Below, in pieces: positions 1 through 13,849 of a DNA stretch of 64,000 bases; the first letter of the stretch is position 1; the number at the start of each line of letters is the position of its first letter. The position numbers and the translations under genes were made by a program. The DNA comes from Scylla paramamosain (taxonomy: Eukaryota > Arthropoda > Malacostraca > Decapoda > Portunidae): assembly GCF_035594125.1 (NCBI RefSeq), contig NC_087152.1, positions 18,065,001 to 18,129,000 of the forward strand. The letters run 5' to 3'. Under the pieces are notes generated by a model. The model was not told the DNA's origin, made no database searches, and worked only from the letters and a program-made list of their open reading frames with translations.

Positions 1-700
1 ATGGCTCGTTAACATGTTAATAACTTTATTAATTAGATCATATCAAAATTTAATCTCATGCTGTAAAAGAAGTACAACAGTCCTTCTGGAAGTGCATGAA
101 TAAAAAAGTGTCTCAGAAGGCAAATAATAAAATATAAAAAAGAAACCGTATTTTAGGCACCTTTCCTCTTTGTTTCACTTCGTACACACTCCGCTACATA
201 GGCTACCTTACTTAAGTCTTATAACCAATTAATACATATATACATACATTTACGCATACACACAAACATACTCCACATAACGCATCATCCATCCACTAAA
301 ACCACGAATCTTCCTTAACCTGTCTTTCATAGAACCTTCCTCTTACACGAGCTATCAGCTGCAACTTTCACTCTTAACACAGGGAAGACAAGGGGGAGGA
401 CTCTCACTCGCGTCACGATACGATGGTGGGAGGCAGCGGTGTCCTTGTCCTTAGTGTCGCTTTTCCCGGTGCTCTCGCCCCATCTCCTCACCCAGCGCGT
501 GTTTGGCATCCAGCTGAGTCTCTGTTGACTTTGTAGGGTTTATCAAACGGGCAAACTGAGAGTGAGACGCTAACGGAGACAGTCATCGCCGCCTCGCCAC
601 GTCCCTAGGGAGGTACCTATGGCGCGGGAGGCGAGAAGGCGTGTGTAGCTACTTGTCGCCCCGGAGAATGAGGAGACAGGGAGAGGGAAAGGCAGGCGGA
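1..700. other. No recognised feature
   Basis: AT-rich first half, then a more GC-rich stretch from about 340 to 680. Short open frames exist on both strands but none shows a recognisable domain, splice structure or coding-like composition. I see no gene or repeat here that I can name. Confidence 0.5.
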
Positions 701-712
701 TGTGACGAGAGA

Positions 713-1135
713 TATGTTGAAAATGTGGAGCTTATGATGGAAAGTATAGACTGAGAGATAGATGTAAAGGGATGGTTGTCTCGCCGCGGCAGAGAAAGGG
801 TGAGATGGAGCGAAAGATGCAGGTGAAAAATTTGTGTGAAAATGTGAAAATGTTATGATGGAACGTAAAGACTGAAAGGTGTGAGAGAGGAAGATGGAGT
901 CTATGATAAGAATGTAAAAAAAATTATTTATGACAGAAAAAAAGACGGGAACACGTATACAAAAGGGTTTACGAGAAATATGGGAAAATTGTAAAACTTA
1001 TAATAGATAGAAGATAAAGTTCAACAAAAAATATAGGAATAATGATGGTAAAGGTAAAGAACACGAGTGTGTAAGATGAGATATGAAAACTGCAAGTCTT
1101 ATTATACATAGAAAATGAAGACGAAAATATTGTTG
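713..1135. repeat. Diverged tandem units of about 100-135 bp
   Basis: A motif resembling GAAAATGTG-N-TTATGATGGAA-N-TA-AGACTGA occurs at about 718 and 838 and in weaker form near 905, 974 and 1080. Spacing is roughly 100-135 bp. I read this as an old tandem duplication that has decayed. The first two units are clear by eye; the later ones are much weaker. Confidence 0.45.
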
Positions 1136-1172
1136 CTGAATACAGACGAGCGTTAGAAAAGAAAAAGAAAGT

Positions 1173-1187
1173 TATTATTATTATTAC

Positions 1188-1248
<61 letters not shown>

Positions 1249-1289
1249 GTTATTATTATAATTATAATAATTATTATTATTATTATTAT

Positions 1290-1334
<45 letters not shown>

Positions 1335-1369
1335 CAGTAGTAGTAGTAGTAGTAGGGTAGTAGTGGTAC

Positions 1370-1424
<55 letters not shown>

Positions 1425-1475
1425 CATAGAAGTAGTAGTCACCGTCGTCGTAGTATCATTATCATCATTATCATT
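1173..1475. repeat. Compound triplet microsatellite (ATT)n then (AGT)n
   Basis: About 115 bp of ATT/TTA repeats pass directly into about 145 bp of AGT/TAG repeats, with a few interruptions, then degenerate into GTC and ATC triplets. The open frames across it (poly-Ile, poly-Leu, poly-Val, poly-Thr) are translations of the repeat and not genes. The same two repeats in the same order, on the opposite strand, occur at 33.9-34.2 kb. Confidence 0.95.
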
Positions 1476-5760
<4,285 letters not shown>

Positions 5761-5829
5761 TATTGTAATCCCGATATGAAAATGATATATTTTCAGTATC
5801 ATCTGTATTGTTATTTCAGTATTATCATC

Positions 5830-5969
<140 letters not shown>

Positions 5970-6129
5970 TTTAAACAGATTTGCAATAAGTACAGTGATA
6001 TAATTGGGGAGGACATATCAGTAACTAAAGTTTACACTATCGTGTGACAAACCATCTTAAAGCTACTGTCCACATATTTACGCATACTACAGACTATACA
6101 CTGCACACTGTACACCATAAACATCAATG

Positions 6130-7520
6130 TCAAGGTGGCTGCTGCTTTAGCCATCTGTGGGCGGCAACCTTTGCCTGCTGGGTGGACATTTGCCTAAAGT
6201 CCACAGCAGTGTTGAAGGCATTCCACAGCCTGACTGTTGTGGCAGTGAAGGCGCGCTGGTGGGTGGTGGAGTAGGAACTTGAGACCTCCAAAAGGGAGTC
6301 GTTGCTCAACACCGTCCTCGTGCATTGCTCAGACCTCCTCCAGGTGGCCTTCAGGTCCGCCAGGTGCGGCACTTGCTGGACCTGTGCTTTGTGTAGCACC
6401 GTCAGGGCGGCGACTCTCCTGCTGTGCTCCAAGCTGTCCAACGCTGGAGCTGCTGCGCCAGTCTGTTATGTCCGCTGCTGCCGCTGTTGCCATGGTTGCT
6501 GGAGTGGTCTCTGCTGGTCCCCTCCGTGAATAAGGCGTTCTGCCCGCCTCTGTATCTTATCCAACAGGCTGAGCTGACAGCGGGCGCTTGACATCCAGGT
6601 GAAGGGGGTGTACTCCATGACAGGTCTCACTTGGGCCTTGTACAGGGTCAGCAGGTCATCAGGGGAGAGATGTTTCACTCGGCGCAGCAGTGTCACCTTC
6701 AGGGAGGTATTTCGAGCCACCTTCTCGAGGTGCTTTTCAAAGCGCAGCCGAGACTCAATCTCCACGCCGAAGATGTCAATGTTGTCCTTTGTTACACGGT
6801 GTGGAGTGCCTCTTGTACTGTGTCCAGGCTTTGTACTTTTGCTCAGCAGCAATCTTGCACCTGTACCCGAACCAGGGATGGTCCTTTAGGCTGGTTGAGT
6901 ACATCCTGTGTGGCACATGTTTGCTGCTGCAGTGTGCAGAGGACAGTAGTGAGGTTGGTGGTGTCATGGTTTGTGGGTTCCCGGTGAATATTGGTGTCCC
7001 ATTCTGTCAAGGCCAGGCGCTGATGATCCTCGTCACGCCCCGGGGCAATGCTGACGGTCGCGAGCACGTCATGATGGTCAAGACCTGCCACACACGGTCG
7101 AGAGGGAGGCAACTGAACACATTCTTGAGGCAGGTCCGTCAACACTGGGTCCAGAGAGCCTCCGCGCTGGTGTGTGGGAAAGTCACGTGATTGTGGAGTC
7201 CCTACACTGCTGTGAGCTCCGTGAAGACCCTCATCACCAAGTGGTGATTTAGGTCGCCGACAGTCACTACGTGCTGACAGTCGTGAGTAGCCATGATGTC
7301 GTCCAGGCAGTCTGTCAGATAGTGAAGCGGATTGCTGCCATGCCACTGTGGCCGGTACAACAGCACAGAGCAGCAGGGAGCTCTTGTCTTCGGAGAATGA
7401 TGCGGAGGAAACAGTATCTCCATGACCTCGGGGACATCAATAGAGAGCGTGTCGACCTGCAGGCTGTCTCGGAAGCACACTCCCACACCACCTCCCCCGC
7501 CCACCTTGACGGTCACGCCT
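6130..7520 (-). mobile_element. Internally deleted LINE (endonuclease and C-terminus, no RT palm)
   Basis: On the minus strand, 7516 to about 7200 encodes part of an APE-type endonuclease with a GDLN motif (the GDxN catalytic signature). This is followed in shifted frames by the endonuclease-RT linker (about 7200-6780). From about 6790 to 6130 the frame encodes the region after the RT palm, with the LYKAQVRPVMEYTPFTW-type thumb motif, a basic RRAERLI segment and a C-terminal tail. The whole RT palm, including any xADD motif, is missing, with the junction near 6780-6790. Several frameshifts are also present. It is a dead, deleted copy of a jockey/CR1-type LINE. GC content is higher than the surroundings. 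Confidence 0.75.
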
Positions 7521-7838
7521 GATCCAGTGGGAGTAGCCAGGAATTATGTCACAAGTGATGACACACGTGTCGTCGAGAAAAGTTTCCATTGTCACCCTAC
7601 TACGTCTGAGAACGAATGATTGGGTCAGTTCCCTGACGTTTGGCTTTTTGCAGCCTATGCAGTTACTTTTGAAGGTGGGATAAAGAATTCATTACAAGCT
7701 TTCTCTTCAATGAAAATATTTGTTGATGTAGTAAAAACATTTTCATTTACCTGCTGTGCAGGAGCCTGGAACCCGAGCGAGTCGGAGTTGTAGCTTTCAT
7801 CAAAATCCTTTTCCCACTGCTCCTCCTTCTCCTTCTTC

Positions 7839-7839
<1 letters not shown>

Positions 7840-7913
<74 letters not shown>
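7840..7913. repeat. (CA)n microsatellite
   Basis: A perfect CA array of about 74 bp. Overlapping His-Thr or Val-Cys frames are translations of it. Confidence 0.98.
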
Positions 7914-7915
<2 letters not shown>

Positions 7916-8016
7916 CAGATGAGTTAAGGGGGGTGTATCTTACTTTCATCCTCCCCAAACTCCATGTACGAGTACGCCTCCCCAGCGTGGGTCCTCCTCC
8001 CTCACACAAACTCAAC

Positions 8017-8400
8017 AGCTACAGTTGGAGAGTGTGCAGAAAAGGGCGTGCAGGGTCATCCTTGGCCCTGCATACACCACCTATGAAGAAGCCCTGAACA
8101 CCCTGAAGCTGTCCAGACTATCCAACCAGGTACAGTGAGGCTCTAGAGAAGTTTGGAAGGGGACTTCTGAATCATCCACGTCTCAGAAACATGCTACACC
8201 GCCTGACGCGCCTCGCCCTACCCGTGCCACCAGACACAATAAGATAACGCCCCTAAAGCGCGCCACGTACGGACCGGTACAGACTCAGTGCGATTCCCAC
8301 CATGGTGCGAGCCATCAGTCAATAGTCTCTTCTAGATTTGACTTACCTTTAGGATTAATGTCAAGTATTTTCCCCCACCCCCAATGTACATTTTCAGTTT
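8017..8400 (+). mobile_element. 3' end of a LINE ORF2 (C-terminal RT fragment)
   Basis: The plus strand from about 8017 reads LESVQKRACRVILGPAY, then T-T-Y-E-E-A-L and a leucine-rich run. This is the conserved segment after the thumb in CR1/jockey-type LINE ORF2 proteins. A stop follows at about 8138, after which related C-terminal sequence continues in other frames to about 8400 (P-P-D-T-I-R, then a basic stretch). It is a 5'-truncated, degenerate fragment on the strand opposite to the neighbouring LINE at 6.1-7.5 kb and does not appear to be the same family. Confidence 0.65.
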
Positions 8401-8444
8401 GTTGACTGCCTAAAGAATAAACCGTATATTATTAATTTATTTAT

Positions 8445-8448
<4 letters not shown>

Positions 8449-8510
<62 letters not shown>
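8449..8510. repeat. (AC)n microsatellite
   Basis: A perfect AC array of about 62 bp, just downstream of the plus-strand LINE 3' fragment. Confidence 0.97.
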
Positions 8511-8512
<2 letters not shown>

Positions 8513-8612
8513 GCGAGGGAGTGCTAATCCCTTTTAATGATACCCTACCACCACCACCACTACTGACAGGACAACGTGGCAACATGGGAAAAAAATATCT
8601 GCCACGTCATAG

Positions 8613-9685
8613 AATTAGAGACGTCGCAGTGAGCGTTTTGATACCAGATAGCGCCAGAATTTTTAATTCTCGCCGGAAAATAAATACTTTTTGGGGCAAG
8701 GTTTTACAAGCTTACAAAGGTGTATCGTTGCACAGTAATGCGTCTGAATTTTAAGTCAATTAATTTCGTGATAACTGACAGCACATGACATTGTTTGAGC
8801 CTCTATTCATAATTTCAGATAATATTCTTAAAAGAGCCTATAAGTGTATCAAGGCAGGCAATCTGTAATTTTCTACTGACCTCAATGGAAGTATACTAAT
8901 ATATACTTGCATTTTCATGTACTAAACAACAGGCAAATCCATTTAATGTAAAGAAAATATAATTTTGTATCAGAGACTTTATTTTTGCGGTACGATCACT
9001 ATCCTCGGGTACTTGGGCAGCGAGCAAACCAAAACACAGACACTCGACTACCCTGCACAATGGATACATCAACCGCCACAATCATGGACTACAGCGGAAT
9101 TAAGAAAATTCTTGAAAGAACGAGCTATACCCTATTCTGGATATAGTAAAGCAAAGTAAAGGCCTTTGTATCGGCAGAACTGAGAGGCTATTGTTTACAC
9201 TTTACTCTCCCTAACGGCGCGCGGCGCTTTCTTTAACTGAAGAATCATGATCAAGATAAGTACGTCGTACGTCCGCCAGCGGTGCTGTTCTTTTTTTTAT
9301 TTCACTGAATACTTTCATATACAGGACGTGTCAGTGATATCTGATATTTTTCAACATTCCCAGATAAAATGCACAAGCCGAAGTCAACATCCTTTTATTT
9401 TTACTGTTTATACTTACTTAAAAAAAAATTCATTACCTATTTTTTAGTTTTATCTTATAATTCAATTAACAAAGCCTTATCATACACCAATAAGTATGAA
9501 TATTAATATTAAGGGTTATGTTTTTAATTTTAGATACACTTGTGCAGCAATTCATGCTGTACTTTTCCTGCACATTCGATTTCAAATTTAGCTTAGTCAC
9601 CCCTGTGCCCCACGAAAATCGGAGACAATTAAAAATGCTGGCGCTGATAGGTATCTACCAGCCTCACTGCGGACGTCTCTAATTT
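8613..9685. mobile_element. DNA-transposon-like element with about 58-bp terminal inverted repeats
   Basis: The left end (8613-8670) starts AATTAGAGACGTC and passes through GATACC and GCGCCAG to TTTTTAATT. The reverse complement of 9626-9684 reads the same way, with roughly 80% identity by eye over 58 positions. The enclosed unit is 1.07 kb. It contains a short plus-strand peptide with a SAP-like sequence. No transposase is visible, so it is either non-autonomous or a decayed remnant. Target-site duplication could not be resolved; TA dinucleotides lie near both ends but do not fit cleanly. The superfamily is unknown. Confidence 0.65.
8965..9159 (+). pseudogene. SAP-like peptide inside the TIR element
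   Basis: A 64-residue frame ends W-T-T-A-E-L-R-K-F-L-K-E-R-A-I-P-Y-S-G-Y-S-K-A-K. This resembles the helix-loop-helix of a SAP DNA-binding motif (W-T/S-hydrophobic-x-x-L-R-x-x-L, then the P-x-S-G-Y-x-K loop). SAP motifs are seen in some transposon-encoded proteins. The frame stops right after the motif and no transposase follows, so I take it as the remnant of an exon carried by the element bounded at 8613 and 9685. The start methionine is not meaningful. It could instead be a short domesticated exon, but nothing here supports expression. Confidence 0.4.
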
Positions 9686-9829
9686 ATACAAATCGTAGTT
9701 ATAATCCTAAACATCGACACTCATTGTACTATGTAGCTTCCTTTACTAAATACAGAATACATAAAATATCACTTTCAAATAGCACGAATGGGAAACAAAA
9801 GAGAGAGGCCCATGTACGCAAGAGGTGAA

Positions 9830-10090
9830 CCAGTATTCTCAATCATTCTTCCCTTTCTCTGGTAAACTCTGGAACTCCCTGCCTGCTTCTGTATTTCTTC
9901 CATCTTCCTATGACTTGAATTCCTTCAAGAGGGAGTTTTCAAGACACTTATTCATCAATTTTTGACCACTGTTTTGACCCTTTTATGGGACTGGCATTTC
10001 AGTGGGCATATTTTTTTAATTGGATTTTTGTTGCCCTTAGCCAGTGTCCTTCTTACATAAAAAAAATAAATAAATAAATAAAAAAAAAAG
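9830..10090 (+). mobile_element. 3' end of jockey-like LINE with A-rich tail
   Basis: The plus strand matches, in reverse complement, the 3' end of the LINE at 13.85-16.69 kb. It encodes F-S-G-K-L-W-N-S-L-P-A-S-V-F, then a short 3' UTR with TTGTTGCCCTTAGCCAGTG and a final CTTACAT followed by A-rich sequence. It is a 5'-truncated copy of about 260 bp. Both strands of this family are thus represented within 4 kb. Confidence 0.8.
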
Positions 10091-10655
10091 CATGGCTAGA
10101 GGTAAACCACCATACTAGCCCCACCTTGAACGGACTTCTTGCTCCGAACAGACTATAGGAATGTGGGCCAGCCAGGTGCGTGTGATTCCCACGGGAATAT
10201 AGCCTGGAGTGGGTGAGTGCAGAGAGTGTGGGTGGGATCCAAGGAGCAAGTCGTGCCACTTGACCCCTCTGACTGCACTGAACACTATCACAGCACTTCA
10301 CCGTCACTGCACTGCACACATGTACACACTAACTACTGTAGTGTTGACGGCAACGTAGCGAGGTAATGAGGTGGTGGTAACGTGAAGTAGGGCAACGTGG
10401 CGAGGTGGTGAGGTGGAGGCGGCGGTCAGGTCGGGTCACAACCACGCGTAGCCTTTACTACGTACCATTAAAGTATTTTTACGCTTTCTCTCACTAATAA
10501 TGCACTCCTGACACTGCAATTATTATTCTGCACTGCTTTGCACTACTTCCTCACTGTCAGCCGATGAGTGGTGGTGGTGTGAGTCCAGAACTAGAGTTAC
10601 GATAGGCGAAAGCTTGGCAGAAACACGGAGCTACTCCAGACACGTCTTCATCGCA
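10091..10655. other. No recognised feature; short GT/GA-rich direct repeats
   Basis: Between about 10330 and 10440 the motif GCAACGT-R-GCGAGGT occurs twice about 45 bp apart, giving a small imperfect direct repeat. The rest shows no domain or transposon end that I recognise. Confidence 0.35.
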
Positions 10656-10659
10656 CACA

Positions 10660-10663
10660 GGTC

Positions 10664-10751
<88 letters not shown>

Positions 10752-10813
10752 CTCTTCTCTTCTCTTCTCTCTTGCTTCTCTTTTGTTTCTCTTCTCTCTT
10801 CTCTCTCTTTCTC
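10660..10813. repeat. (CT)n microsatellite decaying into (TCTTC)n
   Basis: About 88 bp of nearly perfect CT repeat followed by about 60 bp of TCTTC/TTCTC-type pyrimidine repeats. Confidence 0.95.
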
Positions 10814-11204
10814 CTGAATTAGATAAGCAGCAGACAAGTCCATCTCAAGAAGATTGGATGAACTTTATATTCTGCAGCGGAATCATAAAGACAGTTCGTT
10901 CTGATCATGATGACAAACAAGTAGACCTCCCCGAAACTCACGTCAGTCACCGATCTCCGCCTCACATTAAGCCATAAAATTCAGCCTTTCTCCTGAGGGT
11001 AATAAAGGCGGCGCCTGGATTGGACTGCGGGTCGAAGTGCCCAGGATCCATGTGTCTTGGGTCCTGAAATACTCCCGCCGGAGTCATTCATCACATCGGT
11101 GGACAGTGGGGCTACAAAACACGCTGCCCTTGAATGACCGCGGGATTTTGTCAGGGAGGGGACGTGTGGCGTGTGGCATTGAAAGAGCTGAGAGTGGAAG
11201 ACTA

Positions 11205-11560
11205 GTGGTGAAGTCTGGGAGGGTGGCAGGCAGTGGCAGAGAGGGTCATTAGTGTGGCAGACTGGCGGTGAGGGTGGTTTGGACGGAAGACATTAAGAGT
11301 AATATTGAAAGTGGCAGCCTAGCTTTGAGGGTAAGTAGGCCGGCAGACTAGTAGTGAGGATCTGGAGGATGATAGACAGATAGGATGATGATGGCAGACA
11401 GCGATGGTGAGTGCAGTGAGGATAGCAGGCAGCGGTGGTTTAGAGAGTGAGGGTGGACAGGATGGCAGACCAGCAGTAAGGGAAGAGAGGACAGCAAATA
11501 GTGGAGCGGGAGGGTGATGAGGGTGACGAGGCCGGCAGACTAACGTAGCAGGGAGGGGAC
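11205..11560. repeat. Degenerate G-rich minisatellite
   Basis: Variants of GGCAGACTAGNGGTGAGGGT recur at irregular 20-60-bp spacing over about 350 bp. The plus strand is strongly purine-biased with many GGTGAGGGT or GGCAG words. It looks like an old minisatellite and not a gene; the opposite-strand frame is Pro/Ser/Leu-rich for that reason. Confidence 0.55.
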
Positions 11561-12360
11561 CACGGTACACAACGGCTTCCCTTCGCACACTGTCACTCCA
11601 CGTTGAAATTTCAAGCTTAGTGGAATTATAAACGACCAAAAAATAATGAAATACGGACACTATGAACGCTGATATAATCCATGCTTCTGCCACAGGGGCG
11701 CTGTTGCCGCGCTAAGCCTCCAAAACCATTCTATTTGTATCTGCCTCTTGCTAAAGACTGCTTCCATACATCGCGTCTTGGCTCAGGCGTAATTACAACC
11801 AATGATGAACGAAATGATAGGAAATCCTATTGTAAATTTAAGAGAAGTGAATACCCGACTTATGACGCAAACTAGACATGCATAATTGTTGCTGCAGATA
11901 AGCCTCCATATAGAAAATCAAAATTATCAATCATAATTATAACCATTGATAAACGAAATAATAGAAAATCACCTCGTGAATTCAATAGTAAGAGTGATAA
12001 TATTATTACCAAAACTACACATGCATGGTTCTCACGACAGAAAAATTCAAATAACAAGGTATATCGCTTCATTAATTAGGTGTAATTATAACCACGGATG
12101 AAGGATGTAATGAAAAGCCATCATGAGAATTTGACAATGCTCGACTTTTGGACAAGACTGTACATGCAGCGAGGACACGTAGTCGAACTGTACTTTTCAC
12201 ATGGTCAAGGAAACACGGACACCTCTGCCTCGTTCATATGCAGTGTTATCATTCACGTTAATGAGCAATTTGGACTGCAGACTTTGAAGCAGGGACGGAA
12301 AAGGAGGCCCGAGTTACCATGTAAGGCTGTAACACATGATGTTCCGTGAGCATTCGTGTG
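11561..12360. other. No recognised feature
   Basis: AT-rich unique-looking DNA. Two short stretches containing TAATTATAACCA and GATGAACGAAA-type words recur at about 11790, 11935 and 12080 with 145-bp spacing, hinting at another decayed tandem duplication. No gene is supported. Confidence 0.35.
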
Positions 12361-12372
12361 ATGTGCCTGGTT

Positions 12373-12400
12373 CTCTCTCTCTCTCTCTCCTCTCTCTCTC

Positions 12401-12458
<58 letters not shown>

Positions 12459-12460
12459 GC
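12373..12460. repeat. (CT)n microsatellite with CCTCT interruptions
   Basis: CT repeat regularly interrupted by an extra C, over about 88 bp. Confidence 0.95.
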
Positions 12461-12709
12461 TCTCATTTAAATATCCTTTCACATTTCTAGTTTAAGAATG
12501 TTTGCGTTTTATCTAAAGAACAGATTTCATTATTTTTACTTCAGGATTAAATGAGAGAGTAAGAAATATAAAAAGAAAGCAAAATTTCATTACACTGTTC
12601 TGTGAGATATGAATCCTTTTCATCTTGTTTCTTGTTTCATTCACGGAGACGTACGTGGGGGATTAAAGTTAATTAATTATGTATAAGAATGAAGTAAGCA
12701 AAACCATTT

Positions 12710-12710
<1 letters not shown>

Positions 12711-12787
<77 letters not shown>
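12711..12787. repeat. (CT)n microsatellite with interruptions
   Basis: CT repeat with two extra-C interruptions, about 77 bp. Confidence 0.95.
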
Positions 12788-12788
<1 letters not shown>

Positions 12789-13120
12789 AGTAATGGGGCT
12801 TCCAAAACAAACAAAACTTTCCCACAAAACACACTCAGTATTCCCCAATCCATCTTCACCTCCTCTCGTGTATCAGGTTTAGTTGCGGCAATCCATTTTC
12901 TTTGAAGCTACACACAGGTCCCTAAATCTCCAGCAGAACGCGCCACATTGATCGATACTCCCACGCCCTCATACGCGCCTCCCTCCGCCCACGCCCATCC
13001 ACGCCCACTCTTTACTCTCACGCCTCCATTAACCGCCCCCCACACCATCACCTCTCTCATCCCGAATAGGTGAATGTCTTCTTTTCAACTCCCTACTCAT
13101 CCTGTTCAAGACTCCTTTAT

Positions 13121-13365
13121 CTTCCTCTTCCTCCTCCTCCTCCTCCTCCTCCTCCTCCACCTCCTCCTCCTCCTCCTCCTCCTCCTCCTCCTCCTCCTCC
13201 TCCTCCTCCTCTTCCTCCTCCTCCTCTCCTCTCCTGTCCTCTCTTCCCTCCTCCTCCTCCTCCTCCTCCTCCTCCTCCTCCTCCTCCTCCTCTCTTCCTC
13301 TCCTCCTCCTCCTCTCCTCCTCCTCCTCCTCCTCCTCCTCCTCCTCTCCCCCTCCTCCTCTTTAC
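13121..13365. repeat. (CTC)n pyrimidine triplet array
   Basis: About 245 bp of CTC/CCT triplets with scattered TCTT interruptions. All the long Pro-, Leu- or Gly/Arg-rich frames across it are repeat translations. Confidence 0.97.
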
Positions 13366-13415
13366 ACGTACCCATCTGCTTCGCTTGTCCAATAAGGCTC
13401 CCCCACTTGCTTTTC

Positions 13416-13420
<5 letters not shown>

Positions 13421-13456
<36 letters not shown>

Positions 13457-13457
13457 C

Positions 13458-13522
<65 letters not shown>

Positions 13523-13533
13523 AACAACAACAA
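13421..13533. repeat. (CT)n microsatellite followed by (CAA)n
   Basis: Two CT blocks separated by CTCTTTCC, then five CAA triplets. Confidence 0.96.
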
Positions 13534-13650
13534 CGCTTCAATTATACCTCTTTTCTCCTCCCCCTTCCCTTCCCTTCTCTCCCTCCTCTCTAAAAAATAA
13601 TCCTGTTAAGCCACAACACGGACGTGACACAAAACAAGTTACCGCTGCCA

Positions 13651-13651
<1 letters not shown>

Positions 13652-13695
<44 letters not shown>
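13652..13695. repeat. (CA)n microsatellite
   Basis: A perfect CA array of about 44 bp. Confidence 0.96.
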
Positions 13696-13698
<3 letters not shown>

Positions 13699-13849
13699 GC
13701 GCACACTCCCTCATGGTCATAAAGCGCTGGTTGGGATTACTAGACAATACTACCTCTCTCGCTCTCACTTTCCTTCCCTCCCACAAACATGCAGTGAGCC
13801 CAGATTTCCGTAATTTGTCATTACGGGATGTACGTAGTGCGCTCTTGTT

